IMG/VR virus record: IMGVR_UViG_3300034374_004221
Span: 1 to 39,396 of that record
DNA from: a virus
DNA length: 39,396 nt
Reading direction: 5' to 3' (one strand)
The position numbers and the translations under genes are program-made. Positions 30,610 to 38,473 of this stretch are shown here, in pieces. Position 1 is the first letter of the stretch; every line of letters begins with the position of its first letter. The notes under the pieces were generated by a model. It was not told the origin of the DNA. It saw only the letters and a list, made by a program, of their open reading frames with translations, and did no database searches.

Positions 30610-31170
30610 ATGCAAGTCCAAGGAACACTGACTGGGTGGATCCCTGACTTCTACGACACTCCTACCTACAACGGGGAGCCCTGTGATTTCCGTTTGAAGG
30701 TCCTTGTGCAAGAGGCTGATGAGCTGCTGGAAGAGCTCAGCGAGGAGTACGACAAAGCCTGTGCTTGGTGGCGTGATGCCACGGGGCGTAAGAGCTTCTA
30801 CGATGCTCCGTTTGAAGCCAACGAAGATGGCTCAGTGGTGGTGAAGATGACCGCCAAGCTGTCTTACGAGGAGTTTCCACTGCCGGTGGTGGATAGCGAG
30901 CTGCAACCCATTGCTCGTGATTTGAAGCTGCGTGAAGGCTCTGAAGTGCTCGTAGCCATCAAGCCTACGTTCATCCCTCGTAAAGCGCCTAAGGGAGGCC
31001 TCAGGCTGTGTCCTAAGGGCATTCAGGTGTTGAAAGCTGTGACTATCACAGGCACTGACCGTGGTGATTTTGACATCACGAAAGCTTTTTCAAAGCAATC
31101 TGGCTTCAAACAAAGCAAGCCAAATCTGCAAGAACTTGCTACTGTGTCTGGCGAAGATCCTGACTTTTGA
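30610..31170 (+). CDS. Single-stranded DNA-binding protein (T7 gp2.5-like)
   Basis: About 186 residues from ATG 30610; an in-frame TTG at 30559 would add 17 residues but overlaps the control region. It has an OB-fold-like beta-rich core with aromatic residues (LTGWIPDFYDTPTYNG; ACAWWRDATGRKSFYDAPF). The acidic C-terminus ends in GEDPDF, with the terminal Phe used by gp2.5 to contact polymerase and helicase. It binds exposed ssDNA and aids annealing. It opens the replication operon and is followed at once by endonuclease I. Confidence 0.85.
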   Translation: MQVQGTLTGWIPDFYDTPTYNGEPCDFRLKVLVQEADELLEELSEEYDKACAWWRDATGRKSFYDAPFEANEDGSVVVKMTAKLSYEEFPLPVVDSELQPIARDLKLREGSEVLVAIKPTFIPRKAPKGGLRLCPKGIQVLKAVTITGTDRGDFDITKAFSKQSGFKQSKPNLQELATVSGEDPDF

Positions 31171-31174
31171 GTAA

Positions 31175-31570
31175 GTGGCCCGACGATTCCACAAGTACGG
31201 CAAACGCCAAGCTGACGGTTTTCGTTCGGGCTTTGAAAGTCGTGTAGCAGAGGATCTCACGGAGAACGGGGTGTATTGGGAGTATGAGCAACGCAAGTAC
31301 AACCTTGTGATTCCCAGGAGTTACACCCCTGACTTCGTATTGGGCAACGGTGTTGTCCTTGAGGTCAAAGGCTATTTCGATGCAGAAGATCGGAGGCTCA
31401 TCAAGCTGTTCAAAGAGCAGCACAGTGATGTGGACATCCGAATGGTTCTGCAAAAACCGCATCAAAAGCTCAGTAAAGGCGGGAAAAGCTCCTACGCCGA
31501 CTGGTGCGACAAGTACAATGTCCCCTGGTGTGAGGGACCTTCTCTACCTCGTGATTGGACTCTGTTATAG
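31175..31570 (+). CDS. Endonuclease I / Holliday junction resolvase (T7 gp3-like)
   Basis: 131 residues from GTG 31175, four bases after the previous stop. Active site of the PD-(D/E)XK type: Glu21 (SGFESRVAEDL), Asp53 (YTPDFVL), Glu63 and Lys65 (VLEVKGYF), in T7 gp3 spacing. The enzyme resolves branched replication intermediates and degrades host DNA for nucleotides. Position beside the ssDNA-binding protein matches T7. Its last codons overlap a possible promoter for the next gene. Confidence 0.93.
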   Translation: MARRFHKYGKRQADGFRSGFESRVAEDLTENGVYWEYEQRKYNLVIPRSYTPDFVLGNGVVLEVKGYFDAEDRRLIKLFKEQHSDVDIRMVLQKPHQKLSKGGKSSYADWCDKYNVPWCEGPSLPRDWTLL

Positions 31571-31571
31571 T
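31563..31571 (+). promoter_or_regulatory. Extended -10 promoter candidate
   Basis: TGTTATAGT matches the extended -10 consensus TGnTATAAT with one mismatch. No good -35 lies 16-18 bases upstream, which extended -10 promoters can do without. It would start transcription near 31578, just before the terminator-like hairpin and the primase gene. Confidence 0.4.
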
Positions 31572-31599
31572 CTGATCGGACATAGAGAAAGGACCCAGG

Positions 31600-31632
31600 C
31601 CTCCAGGGGAGTAAACCCTTGGAGGTCTTTTT
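31600..31632 (+). terminator. Terminator hairpin that contains the ribosome-binding site of the primase gene
   Basis: CCTCCAGGGG (31600-31609) pairs with CCCTTGGAGG (31616-31625) over 10 bp with one G-T pair around AGTAAA, followed by TCTTTTT (31626-31632). The ATG of the next gene starts at 31633. The GGAGG at 31621-31625, in good Shine-Dalgarno position, is the 3' arm of the stem. When folded, transcription should stop and translation be blocked; when a ribosome or factor opens it, both proceed. Confidence 0.75.
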
Positions 31633-33264
31633 ATGTCTCGCGTTGTCGGCAGATCAAACTGCCCACGGTGTGGATCACGCGACAACGTTGCTGTCTACGA
31701 CGATGGGGGACAGCACTGCTTCACCCCTGGTTGTCGTTACCACCTTTCTCCTTCCTCATCGTTTCCGATGTCTGTCCCTGTCCAAACTGAGTCCCATGAA
31801 ATCGACCCGATCATTGGTTCCTATGAAGCCATCCCAAGTCGGGGGATCTCGGAGACTGATTGCAAGTTCTTTGGGTACTTCAAGGGTACCTATGGCGACA
31901 GTAAGGCTTACTTCTGGCCCATCTACGACAAAGACCGTCGTCTCACTGGTTACAAGATTCGTAAACCAAACAAGAGTTTTATCCAACACGGCTCCAATCC
32001 TGACCATACGTTTCTCGGGCAAGAGAAGTGGAACGGTGGCAAGCTGCTGGTTATCTTTGAGGGCGAATACGATTGCCTCAGCTACGCAGCAGTACGAAAG
32101 AGCTGGCCGTGTGTATCGCTACCGAATGGCGCTGACTCTGCGGAAAAATCCATTCGGAGTAATCTCGATTGGCTTTTGAAGTTTGAAGAGATCATCCTGT
32201 GTTTTGACAACGATGATCACGGACAGAAAGCCGTTAAGAAAGCCGTACAGCTCCTGCCTCCACGGGTAGGAAAGATCGGCAAGATTGAAAAGTACAAAGA
32301 TGCCAACGAGGCTCTTGTAGCTGGCGACAGCAAAGCCATCATGCAGATGGTGTGGACAGCTGCTGAGTACGAGCCAGACGGGATCATCAGCGGTACCAAG
32401 CTGCTTGAGATGGTCTTAGAAGACCCCAAGATTGAGAGCGCTCAATATCCCTACAAGTTCCTAAACGACAAACTTCACGGCCTTCGTCGAGGGGAGCTCG
32501 TTACTATCACGGCAGGTTCTGGGATCGGGAAAAGTACCTTTGTATCAGAAATTGCGTATGACTTGCTCACTAATCAAAACGAAACAGTGGGCTACGTCGC
32601 TCTTGAAGAAAACATCCGACGCACTGCACGGCGGTTTGTCGGTATGGAGCTCAATTATCCAATCCACATTGACCGGGGTCATTTTACCGATGGACAAATC
32701 GAAACCGCTTTTGAAAAGACTCTTGGAACGGGCAGGCTATACCTGTACGACCATTTTGGCTCTCTCGACCCTACCGTTCTCCTTAACCGTATACGTCATT
32801 TGGTTACTGGTTGCGGCTGCAACTGGATCGTATTTGATCACCTATCGATTCTTGTCTCAGGTCTGGACCAAGGTGATGAAAGAAGAGCCATCGATCAAAC
32901 GATGACAAAACTCCGAAGCTTTGTTGAAGAAACAGGCTGCGGGATGCTTTTGGTGTCACACTTACGCCGACCTACAGGCGACAAAGGCCATGAGAACGGA
33001 GCCCAAACTTCACTCAGTCAACTTCGCGGCAGCGCTGCTATCGGCCAACTTAGTGATATCTGTATTGGGCTTGAGCGCAATCAGCAATCTCAGGGAGACT
33101 CAAACGGAACTATTGTCCGTGTGCTCAAAAACCGATTCACTGGCTGGTGTGGTGTATCGGGATCGGTGAAATACAGCGAAAGTACAGGCAGAATGTTGGA
33201 GTTTAAAGAGAGCGGTGTGAAAAGTTCCGCTGAGTTTGATGATTCTTTTGAAACCGACTTTTGA
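31633..33264 (+). CDS. Bifunctional primase-helicase (T7 gp4-like)
   Basis: 543 residues. N-terminal zinc ribbon Cys10, Cys13, Cys29, Cys34. TOPRIM primase core with Glu143 (VIFEGEYD) and Asp192/Asp194 (LCFDNDDHG). Hexameric RecA-type helicase with Walker A GSGIGKST (295-302), catalytic region YVALEENIRRT, Walker B IVFDH with Asp402, then LLVSHLRRP. It unwinds DNA and lays primers for the phage polymerase. Close in length to T7 gp4A (566). The ribosome-binding site is inside a terminator-like hairpin. Confidence 0.97.
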   Translation: MSRVVGRSNCPRCGSRDNVAVYDDGGQHCFTPGCRYHLSPSSSFPMSVPVQTESHEIDPIIGSYEAIPSRGISETDCKFFGYFKGTYGDSKAYFWPIYDKDRRLTGYKIRKPNKSFIQHGSNPDHTFLGQEKWNGGKLLVIFEGEYDCLSYAAVRKSWPCVSLPNGADSAEKSIRSNLDWLLKFEEIILCFDNDDHGQKAVKKAVQLLPPRVGKIGKIEKYKDANEALVAGDSKAIMQMVWTAAEYEPDGIISGTKLLEMVLEDPKIESAQYPYKFLNDKLHGLRRGELVTITAGSGIGKSTFVSEIAYDLLTNQNETVGYVALEENIRRTARRFVGMELNYPIHIDRGHFTDGQIETAFEKTLGTGRLYLYDHFGSLDPTVLLNRIRHLVTGCGCNWIVFDHLSILVSGLDQGDERRAIDQTMTKLRSFVEETGCGMLLVSHLRRPTGDKGHENGAQTSLSQLRGSAAIGQLSDICIGLERNQQSQGDSNGTIVRVLKNRFTGWCGVSGSVKYSESTGRMLEFKESGVKSSAEFDDSFETDF

Positions 33265-33280
33265 TGTCCACGTTTCGGAG

Positions 33281-33541
33281 ATGAACTCGCTTAAGGTTAC
33301 GGCTCTTGCTGTGACCGAAAAGGCGAAGAGGTATCTCCAGTCCTTTTTCAAGTCCAATGACAGCTGCCATCAACTTTCCTACGAAAGGCTCGAAGACTTC
33401 TTCGACTTCTGCTACAGCAGGCGACTTGAGCTCTTTATCGACGATAACGTTCGATGTGGAGACCAATGCCCTCAATGTGAGGGACGTCACTACGATTCAC
33501 TGCTGTGCAATCCACACGGGGAACCAGACGCAGCTGCTTAA
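33281..33541 (+). CDS. Possible overlapping small gene across the helicase-polymerase junction
   Basis: From ATG 33281, 86 residues in a frame different from the polymerase. It fills the 92-base gap after the helicase and overlaps the first part of the polymerase reading frame. The product has a plausible helix (LKVTALAVTEKAKRYLQSFF) and a zinc-finger-like Cys set (CGDQCPQCEGRHYDSLLC: spacing 3, 2, 8). If the polymerase starts later (TTG 33426), the overlap shrinks to 116 bases. Coding status is uncertain. Confidence 0.4.
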   Translation: MNSLKVTALAVTEKAKRYLQSFFKSNDSCHQLSYERLEDFFDFCYSRRLELFIDDNVRCGDQCPQCEGRHYDSLLCNPHGEPDAAA

Positions 33542-35195
33542 AGACCCGAAAAAGTGGCTGGAGATCCTTGAAAACGCAGAGGTCCTAGTCGGGCACAACA
33601 TTATTCAGTACGACATCCCTGCGATCCAGCAGGTGTACCCAAAGTTCAAGCCAAAGGGAAAGATCATTGACACGTTGATCCTGTGTCGAATGCTGTATCC
33701 CAACATCTTGGATAACGACTTCAAAAAGAAGTGGGAGGGTATGCCGATCCAGATGTACGGACGACACAGCCTTGAGGCTTACGGTTACCGCCTTGGACAC
33801 AGCAAGAAACACGCAGATCTAACTGACTTCAGCAAGCTGACTGACGAGCTAGCTGAGCGGTGTGTCTGCGATACGGAACTAAATGTTAAGCTTTGGCACA
33901 GGTTGCAACCTAAGGCCAACAGCATCCCTTGTGCCGTTGACCTTGAGATGAGATTTGCAAGTCTCGTCGCCCTGCAGGAAAGATCTGGCTTTGCTTTCAA
34001 CGTTCAAGGGGCGTTGGAACTTGAATGCGAGATCAATGGACAACTGAATACTCTCAACGAGCGCTTGAGACAACGGTTCCCGTTCGTTGACGGAGGGCTC
34101 TTCACCCCAAGGCGTAAAGACTCTTCCAGAGGATATGTGGAAGGGGCGACTATGTGCCGTCTCAAAGAGTTGAATCCCAACTCCCGAGACCACATTGCTT
34201 GGGTGTTACAGAACCATCTGGGGTGGAAGCCAGATGAGTTCACCGAATCGGGGAAACCCAAGGTGGATGAAACGGTTCTGTCGAAGATCCCTGGAGCTGA
34301 GGATTTCGTTGAGATCCTTACGCTGCAAAAACGTTTGGGTCAACTCAGCACAGGCAATAACGCCTGGTTGAAACTCGTCGAGCGTGACAACAGGATTCAC
34401 GGCAGTGTGATTACTGTTGGCTGCGCAACGGCCCGCTGTGCCCACGTCAGCCCCAATATGGCCCAGGTTCCTGCTGTCAGGTCAGTCCTGGGACCGGAGT
34501 GCCGAGCTCTGTTTGGACCTGGCCGCCTCGGGGGAGGTAGAAGCACCAAACAGGTTGGCGTGGACCTCAGCGGTATCGAAGCTCGCTGTTTAGCTCACTA
34601 TTTGTGGCCTCTTGATGGAGCAGCGTTTGCTAATGAAGTATTGAACGGTGACATCCACACGGCGAATCAGAAGGCCGCAGGACTCTCATCACGAGACCAA
34701 GCCAAGACCTTCTTCTACGCTCTGATGTATGGAGCCGGAGCTGAAAAGCTTGGACTTATTACTGGTCAAGATGGCAAGAAGCTGAAGCGTAAGTACTTCC
34801 GCAATATGCCTGCTCTTGCAAAGCTGACTGAAGCGGTGACGAATAAAGCAGAATCTGAAGGATTTGTTAAGGCTTTAGATGGTAGACGGATACAAATCCG
34901 GTCCTCACATAGCTCACTTAACTTCCTTCTTCAAAGCGCAGGGGCCATAATCAGCAAGCTTTGGTACATCACCTGTTTCGATGAACTTACGAAAGCAGGT
35001 CTTGTCTACGGCACTGATTGGTCATTCCTGGCTCACGTCCATGACGAGATTCAATTCGCAGCCCTCGAACAACACGCAGAGCGAGTCGGAGAACTTGCAG
35101 TTAGATCTGCTGCCTTGGCAGGAACAGCACTTGGATTCCGTGTTGAAGTCGGTGCGGAGTACAAAGTTGGGGACAACTGGGCAGAGTGCCACTAA
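33357..35195 (+). CDS. DNA polymerase, family A (T7 gp5-like)
   Basis: 612 residues from ATG 33357. Proofreading exonuclease: Exo I with Asp33/Glu35 (TFDVETNAL), Exo II (VGHNIIQYDIPA), Exo III (CVCDTELNVKLW). Polymerase: motif A Asp403 (VGVDLSGIEARCL), motif B (RDQAKTFFYALMYG, 446-459), motif C Asp563/Glu564 (HVHDEIQF). T7 gp5 has 704 residues, so part of the thumb or the thioredoxin-binding insert may be reduced. The 30 residues before Exo I are Ser/Thr-rich and unlike a polymerase start. A TTG at 33426 with AGCAGG upstream is a possible true start. Confidence 0.97.
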   Translation: MTAAINFPTKGSKTSSTSATAGDLSSLSTITFDVETNALNVRDVTTIHCCAIHTGNQTQLLKDPKKWLEILENAEVLVGHNIIQYDIPAIQQVYPKFKPKGKIIDTLILCRMLYPNILDNDFKKKWEGMPIQMYGRHSLEAYGYRLGHSKKHADLTDFSKLTDELAERCVCDTELNVKLWHRLQPKANSIPCAVDLEMRFASLVALQERSGFAFNVQGALELECEINGQLNTLNERLRQRFPFVDGGLFTPRRKDSSRGYVEGATMCRLKELNPNSRDHIAWVLQNHLGWKPDEFTESGKPKVDETVLSKIPGAEDFVEILTLQKRLGQLSTGNNAWLKLVERDNRIHGSVITVGCATARCAHVSPNMAQVPAVRSVLGPECRALFGPGRLGGGRSTKQVGVDLSGIEARCLAHYLWPLDGAAFANEVLNGDIHTANQKAAGLSSRDQAKTFFYALMYGAGAEKLGLITGQDGKKLKRKYFRNMPALAKLTEAVTNKAESEGFVKALDGRRIQIRSSHSSLNFLLQSAGAIISKLWYITCFDELTKAGLVYGTDWSFLAHVHDEIQFAALEQHAERVGELAVRSAALAGTALGFRVEVGAEYKVGDNWAECH

Positions 35196-35562
35196 GACTT
35201 GCAAGATCTGCAAGCAAACAAAACCCCTAGAGCTGTTTGGTCGTAACGGTACTTGGCGTCGCCCTGAGTGCTTGTCGTGTGCCTGTAAGCATCACAGTGC
35301 GTATTACAAGATACGAAAGAAACACAAGACGCCACCACTAGGTACACCGTGCGAATGCTGCGGTGACACCGAACAAAAGTTGCATTGGGATCATTGCCAT
35401 GAGACTCATGAGCATCGAGGTTGGCTTTGTAATAATTGCAACACTGGCATTGGAAAACTTGGGGACGATATTGAAGGCGTCATAAAAGCGCTGGATTACT
35501 TGGGAAGGGTCAATAAGCTGAAGGCCCATCCAGGAGGTGACGATGACTTGGCTACTGCTTGA
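35167..35562 (+). CDS. Recombination endonuclease VII-like protein
   Basis: About 131 residues; TTG 35167 with GGAG eight bases upstream is my best start. The frame stays open further upstream only because it lies under the polymerase. Zinc and catalytic motifs of the T4 endonuclease VII family: CKICKQTKPLELF, then CECCGDTEQKLHWDHCHE, RGWLCNNCNTGIGKLGDD. His-Me finger nuclease that cleaves Holliday junctions and mismatched DNA. It overlaps the polymerase end and the exonuclease start. Confidence 0.9.
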   Translation: MGTTGQSATKTCKICKQTKPLELFGRNGTWRRPECLSCACKHHSAYYKIRKKHKTPPLGTPCECCGDTEQKLHWDHCHETHEHRGWLCNNCNTGIGKLGDDIEGVIKALDYLGRVNKLKAHPGGDDDLATA

Positions 35563-36322
35563 CGCAGATATGCTGCTGTTTCAAGCAGTCGTTAGTGCTG
35601 AGGTTGAAATTGAATGGTGTCCTGACATCATTACTACTCACTTGCCCGTTAGAGAAGCAAAGATGCTTTTCAGGGAGTTGGTGGAAACCAAGGTCAAGCA
35701 ATCAAAGGCTGACAACTTCACACTTTGTTGGACTGCCGATCAAAACTTCCGAAAGGAAGTAGAACCTACCTACAAAGCAAACCGCCAAAAGATGGACCGA
35801 AGAAAGCCTGTTGGCTATCTACCGGTTCGTCGTTGGGCGGAAGCTTCGTACCCTTCTGAGTGCTGGCACAAGCTGGAAGCTGACGATGTTCTTGGCATCT
35901 TGGCTACTCGCAATCAGCACAAAACAATCATCTGGTCTGGAGACAAGGATCTAAAACAGATCCCTGGGTTACATCTGGACAACGATGGCAACACCTACCT
36001 TGTTTCTCAACTTGACGCTGATGTCTATTTCTATCGTCAGACTCTTACCGGTGATTCCACTGACGGCTATCCTGGTTGCCCTGGGGTTGGCCCGAAAACA
36101 GCAGAAAAGCTCATCCCTTCGGAGGGGTTTACAGAGACCGCCGCATGGCGAACTGTAGTTGAGCAGTACAAGAAGAAAGGTTTTGGTGCTGATTACGCAC
36201 TAACCCAAGCACGTCTCGCCCGCATCCTTCGAGAAACTGAGTACACCTTTGATGAGATTCAACTATGGACCCCACCAACGATCCAATACGACCCCACCAC
36301 TACGCCTTCGACGAAGGAGTAA
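35543..36322 (+). CDS. 5'-3' exonuclease (T7 gp6-like, FEN family)
   Basis: 259 residues from ATG 35543, chosen because a perfect AGGAGG (35532-35537) sits five bases upstream; an in-frame GTG at 35537 is less likely. Metal-binding motifs: LLLDADMLLFQA at the start, LEADDVLG, IIWSGDKDLKQIPG, and the helix-hairpin-helix GDSTDGYPGCPGVGPKTAEK. It removes RNA primers and degrades host DNA to mononucleotides. The end overlaps the next gene by 58 bases. Confidence 0.93.
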   Translation: MTWLLLDADMLLFQAVVSAEVEIEWCPDIITTHLPVREAKMLFRELVETKVKQSKADNFTLCWTADQNFRKEVEPTYKANRQKMDRRKPVGYLPVRRWAEASYPSECWHKLEADDVLGILATRNQHKTIIWSGDKDLKQIPGLHLDNDGNTYLVSQLDADVYFYRQTLTGDSTDGYPGCPGVGPKTAEKLIPSEGFTETAAWRTVVEQYKKKGFGADYALTQARLARILRETEYTFDEIQLWTPPTIQYDPTTTPSTKE

Positions 36323-36594
36323 TCGAATGCATTGATTACATCGAAAGTCACGCCTTTGACTTTGTTGAGGGGAACGTAATTAAATACGTCACTCGGTACC
36401 AACACAAGAACGGTACTGAAGATCTCAAGAAAGCCCGATGGTATCTCGACCGACTGATCAAACGATCAGAAGATTGGGACCTCGAACACTCCAAACGATT
36501 CAACCTCTACAAAGAAGTCCTTGACGATGCTGACTACGAACTCCGAATTGGTACGGAGCTGGATGCAAAAAGCGGACCAACTAATCAGTCCTGA
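36265..36594 (+). CDS. DUF3310 family protein
   Basis: 109 residues. The core (HHYAFDEGVIECIDYIESHA, FVEGNVIKYVTRYQHKNGTE, DLKKARWYLDRLI) is the classical DUF3310 pattern found in very many phages, with a conserved His-Tyr start, GN.IKY..R...K.G and DL.KA..YL. Biochemical role is unproven; it usually sits among nucleotide and replication genes, as here. Overlaps both neighbours. Confidence 0.92.
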   Translation: MDPTNDPIRPHHYAFDEGVIECIDYIESHAFDFVEGNVIKYVTRYQHKNGTEDLKKARWYLDRLIKRSEDWDLEHSKRFNLYKEVLDDADYELRIGTELDAKSGPTNQS

Positions 36595-36868
36595 TGACGA
36601 GCAACGCGAACAGCAGCTCACTTACGTCGAGGAAGAGTTCTACGAGCTCATGTACGCCTATCGGAATGAAAGCCGTGCGCAGGTTCTTAAAGAAGCCGCC
36701 GACCTCCTATGGGTCACGTACGGTCTACTTCATACTCTCGGCGTGGATCCTGATGATGTTTTTGAGCGAGTGTATCTTTCCAACTGGTCTAAGTTCCCGT
36801 TCACCAAAGTTGACGGAAAAGTACAGAAAGGACCAAACTACAAACCCGTCGATCTCTCAGACTTATGA
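36563..36868 (+). CDS. MazG-like nucleotide pyrophosphohydrolase
   Basis: 101 residues from ATG 36563, with GGAG six bases upstream. The all-alpha NTP-pyrophosphatase motif is visible: Glu23-25 and Glu28 (YVEEEFYEL), then Glu44 and Asp47 (LKEAADLLW), then VYLSNWSKF. These bind Mg and hydrolyse NTPs or dNTPs to monophosphates. In cyanophages such enzymes are linked to nucleotide recycling or ppGpp-related signalling, without firm proof. A longer frame from 36521 would overlap DUF3310 further. Confidence 0.87.
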   Translation: MQKADQLISPDDEQREQQLTYVEEEFYELMYAYRNESRAQVLKEAADLLWVTYGLLHTLGVDPDDVFERVYLSNWSKFPFTKVDGKVQKGPNYKPVDLSDL

Positions 36869-37170
36869 AGCCTTACGATGAAATGCTGAAACAGATTCCT
36901 CAAGAAGCTTGGCAGTACGTCGAAGCTGAATACGAGGAAACTGAAGATGGCGAAGGGATGATCCAGTTCTTTTGGGACGATGAAAAACATCCCGAACTCA
37001 AACCACTGTCTCAGCTTGATCAAGAACAGTGGAACGATTTTGTAATCACCTCATTCAACCGCTCACTGGACCTGGCACATGAAATCGAAGCAACAATTGA
37101 ACTCGGCAATCGCAATGACGGGTCGAGTGGAGAGCTGGCTGGAGAATCCGACTCGCAGGTACCCGATTAG
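36865..37170 (+). CDS. Acidic protein of unknown function
   Basis: 101 residues from the ATG in ATGA at 36865. Strongly acidic with Trp/Tyr (MLKQIPQEAWQYVEAEYEET; MIQFFWDDEKHPELKPLSQL). The C-terminal tail (DGSSGELAGESDSQVPD) lies within the overlap with the RNR gene. No domain recognised. Conserved position between MazG-like and RNR genes could mean a role in nucleotide metabolism, but that is only context. Confidence 0.65.
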   Translation: MKPYDEMLKQIPQEAWQYVEAEYEETEDGEGMIQFFWDDEKHPELKPLSQLDQEQWNDFVITSFNRSLDLAHEIEATIELGNRNDGSSGELAGESDSQVPD

Positions 37171-38473
37171 CTGCACGGTGTTTGTCGTCGAAGATACGAT
37201 GGACGAGCATCCTGATGGTTTGGAGGGTAGCTGGATCTTTGCGAGTAAAGCTCTTCGGTATGGTGCAGGCGTTGCTATTCACCTTTCTAAGCTTCGTCCA
37301 AAAGGTACCAAGAACAGCCACGGAATGGTATCTTCAGGCCCTTGTGGGTTCATGGAGATCTACTCCAAGTTCAACGAGATTCTTCGCAGAGGCGGAACGT
37401 ACAGGAACGGTGCAATCGTTGCTCATTGCGACGCAGATCACCCTGACATTCTTGAGTTTGTTAATTACGACCGAGCTCGTATTCCTTGGCTCAAGCGCTG
37501 TGTCAATGTTGATCCTGACATCATCAACTACCCCGACAAGCTGAAAGCAATCATGGACGCCGCCCGCAAGGGTGATGTGTGGATTGTTAAGAAGCAGTAC
37601 GACAAGAACGGAGAGCGGATCTACTCCAACGTTTGTCAGGAGATCCTGCTGAAGAGCCGGGACACCTGCTTGCTCAGTCACATCAACCTCGGGATCACTA
37701 AGATCGGAAACATCCCCACTGCTTTTAAAGAAGGCATGGAGTTTCTTTGTGAGCTTTACGAAAAGACTGGGATCGATGAGTCTGGAATTTACAGCCGCAA
37801 AGATAACCAAGTTGGTCTTGGTGTTCTTGGACTGGCTAATCTTCTCGCCATTGAAGGGGTGACGTATAGGGAGTTTGTTACTGCCCTTCGTAATCGCAAC
37901 CACGGCATCGCCACCGTAGGTACCAAAGCTGGTCAGATTGCTCAAGCTCTTTGGCTGGGCTTCATGGAAGCCACCAAGGTAGCTGCTGACCACAAGATGT
38001 CCCGAGCGTTCACTGTGGCCCCTACAGCCTCTTGTGCGTACCGCTACGTGGACCGTGAAGGGTTTACTACAGCCCCTGAGATTGCACCTCCGATTAGCCG
38101 AAAGGTAGATCGTGATAGTAGTACTCTTGGCGTCCAGAGCTATGAGTTCCACCCCAAATCTGAGACTGCAGAAGAGGTTGGTTGGGACACATTCTTTGAG
38201 CTGAATTGTGAGTGGCAGCGGCTCATGGATAGCACGGGAATGGCTCACGCAATTTCTATGAATTGGTGGTCCGATATGACAACAATGGACCGCAAATTTA
38301 TGTCACGATGGTTGAACTCCCCCTTGAAGAGTTTGTATTACTCTCTTCAAGTAATGTCCGATACGCAGGACAAAACTGACGCCTACGCTGCTATTAGCGA
38401 CGTAGATGTTGATGCCTATCTTGCGGGCATTCTTGATGGGGATTCGGCACCTGATTGTAATTGCGCAGAATGA
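37115..38473 (+). CDS. nrdA: Ribonucleotide reductase class I, catalytic alpha subunit (short cyanophage type)
   Basis: 452 residues from ATG 37115 (an ATG at 37079 would add 12 residues inside the overlap; neither has a clear Shine-Dalgarno). The chemistry is visible: redox cysteines Cys20 (YPISCTVF) and Cys185 (DTCLLSHINLG), catalytic Asn172, Cys174 and Glu176 (SNVCQEI), C-terminal Cys448-x-Cys450 (DCNCAE) for re-reduction, and paired Tyr408-Tyr409 (LKSLYYSLQ) of the class I radical path. Much shorter than cellular NrdA (over 700) with no N-terminal ATP-cone. Enzymes of this type in cyanopodoviruses were long called class II; the YY pair and the beta subunit next door argue for class I. Makes dNDP/dNTP precursors. 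Confidence 0.92.
   Translation: MTGRVESWLENPTRRYPISCTVFVVEDTMDEHPDGLEGSWIFASKALRYGAGVAIHLSKLRPKGTKNSHGMVSSGPCGFMEIYSKFNEILRRGGTYRNGAIVAHCDADHPDILEFVNYDRARIPWLKRCVNVDPDIINYPDKLKAIMDAARKGDVWIVKKQYDKNGERIYSNVCQEILLKSRDTCLLSHINLGITKIGNIPTAFKEGMEFLCELYEKTGIDESGIYSRKDNQVGLGVLGLANLLAIEGVTYREFVTALRNRNHGIATVGTKAGQIAQALWLGFMEATKVAADHKMSRAFTVAPTASCAYRYVDREGFTTAPEIAPPISRKVDRDSSTLGVQSYEFHPKSETAEEVGWDTFFELNCEWQRLMDSTGMAHAISMNWWSDMTTMDRKFMSRWLNSPLKSLYYSLQVMSDTQDKTDAYAAISDVDVDAYLAGILDGDSAPDCNCAE

Noticed and set aside
31350-31790. 146-codon + strand frame across endonuclease I and primase start
   Set aside because: Out of frame with two clear enzymes and running through the terminator hairpin; no domain pattern.
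37334-38248. 304-codon frame antisense to the RNR alpha gene
   Set aside because: The sense strand encodes all catalytic motifs of RNR. The antisense product has no recognisable domain and no ribosome-binding site.
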